Source: Nageia nagi (Eukaryota; Pinophyta). From it: a stretch of DNA of 64,000 nt. This document shows, in pieces, positions 63,633 to 64,000 of this stretch. The notes below the pieces were generated by a model. That model worked only from the letters and a program-made list of their open reading frames with translations, made no database searches and was not told the origin of the DNA. Location of the stretch: contig JBITNC010000001.1 in NCBI GenBank assembly GCA_050084985.1, forward strand, positions 45,508,001 to 45,572,000, in the 5' to 3' direction. The translations under genes were made by a program, and so were the position numbers. Each line of letters opens with the position of its first letter. Within the stretch, counting starts at the first letter, position 1.

Positions 63633-63726
63633 TGATTACTCCCTTTCTTCACCGACAAAAAATAAACTTCCTTGTGTGGATTGTGGAACAAGTTCACTCT
63701 AGATGTCGAATGAGGGAATGTGTTAT

Positions 63727-63759
63727 GGCACTTGCACTTCCACTTCCACTTCCACTTCT
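63727..63759. repeat. Hexanucleotide repeat in ELIP copy 2 leader
   Basis: Counterpart of 29921-29952, with more CACTTC and fewer CACTTG units. Confidence 0.75.
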
Positions 63760-63786
63760 GAGTAACAGTCCAGCTTCTTCTTCTGC

Positions 63787-63793
63787 TTTATAG
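63787..63793 (-). promoter_or_regulatory. TATA box of ELIP copy 2
   Basis: CTATAAA on the minus strand, 155 bp before the ATG, as in copy 1. Confidence 0.7.
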
Positions 63794-63863
63794 GGCGAGG
63801 GGATTATTTGGTGAAAATGGTGCTCCTCTCGCGAGTTGACACATGACCGGTGAAAAGCCAAAA

Positions 63864-63871
63864 GACGTGGT
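63864..63871 (-). promoter_or_regulatory. ACGT-core element upstream of ELIP copy 2
   Basis: ACCACGTC on the minus strand, same place as in copy 1. Confidence 0.4.
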
Positions 63872-64000
63872 TGCTCAAATGCCGTGGAAGTTTGCTGCAG
63901 AAAGTGGTTCGTGTACGATCCTCCCCGCCTGAAATACCACACAATAGTTTCAAGAGTATCTGGTAATGATTGGAGGGCTACCCTCTCAGGTGTCAAGCTA

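Larger units (their letters stand above)
56700..64000. repeat. Segmental duplication block C (runs past the window end)
   Basis: It matches block A from the copia RNase H end through ELIP to the last base of the window, without the 5.25-kb copia insertion and without 578 bp downstream of ELIP. Direct orientation; the start codons of the two ELIP genes lie 33.8 kb apart. Confidence 0.9.

Overview
This window is nuclear DNA of a land plant, almost certainly a seed plant. The evidence is an intron-containing gene for a chloroplast early light-induced protein (ELIP) surrounded by AT-rich, heavily decayed LTR retrotransposons primed by plant initiator tRNA-Met. The abundance of old, nested, stop-riddled elements would suit a large slow-turnover genome such as a gymnosperm, but that is inference; nothing here fixes the species. 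No tRNA, rRNA, CRISPR array or bacterial operon was seen.

Layout. 1-17110: a decayed Ty3/gypsy element of the dual-RNase-H (Tat-like) kind on the + strand. Its gag and pol halves are split by a 10.0-kb Ty1/copia element (2190-12214, minus strand) with 2.29-kb LTRs, a PBS, a PPT and an imperfect 5-bp target-site duplication. 17104-19459: the 3' end of a second copia family, a 0.75-kb noncoding tail and an LTR-like stretch. 19460-24709: a structurally complete 5.25-kb copia element with one uninterrupted gag-pol frame, whose reverse transcriptase carries a Tyr in place of the first Asp of the catalytic YVDD box. 24710-29078: AT-rich intergenic DNA. 29150-29826: ELIP copy 1 (minus strand, three exons). 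30190-39780: mixed repeats, including a recent tandem duplication around a (TA)n array, remnants of a retroelement frame, and the fragments of an unidentified spliced minus-strand gene. 39780-42510: a 5'-truncated copia pseudogene. 42511-59290: two tandem ~8.1-8.35-kb units, each made of gypsy integrase remnant, large unidentified coding remnant, decayed copia pol, noncoding tail and LTR-like stretch. 59095-62878: second copy of the intergenic DNA. 62955-63632: ELIP copy 2, with the duplication running past the window end.

How the parts relate. The block holding copia 3' end, LTR-like stretch, intergenic DNA and ELIP exists twice in direct orientation (17104-30190 and about 56700-64000), and its left part a third time (48342-50967). 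The complete copia element sits only in the first copy; the other two keep the empty site. The two ELIP genes, including introns and about 350 bp upstream, differ at about 0.5% of positions by eye, against about 5% in the flanking intergenic DNA, so the gene segment has probably been homogenised by gene conversion or strongly constrained. ELIP copy 2 has lost 578 bp just downstream of its stop codon. Both ELIP genes look functional: they encode the same 166-residue, three-helix thylakoid protein apart from one residue in the transit peptide. All percentages are by-eye estimates.
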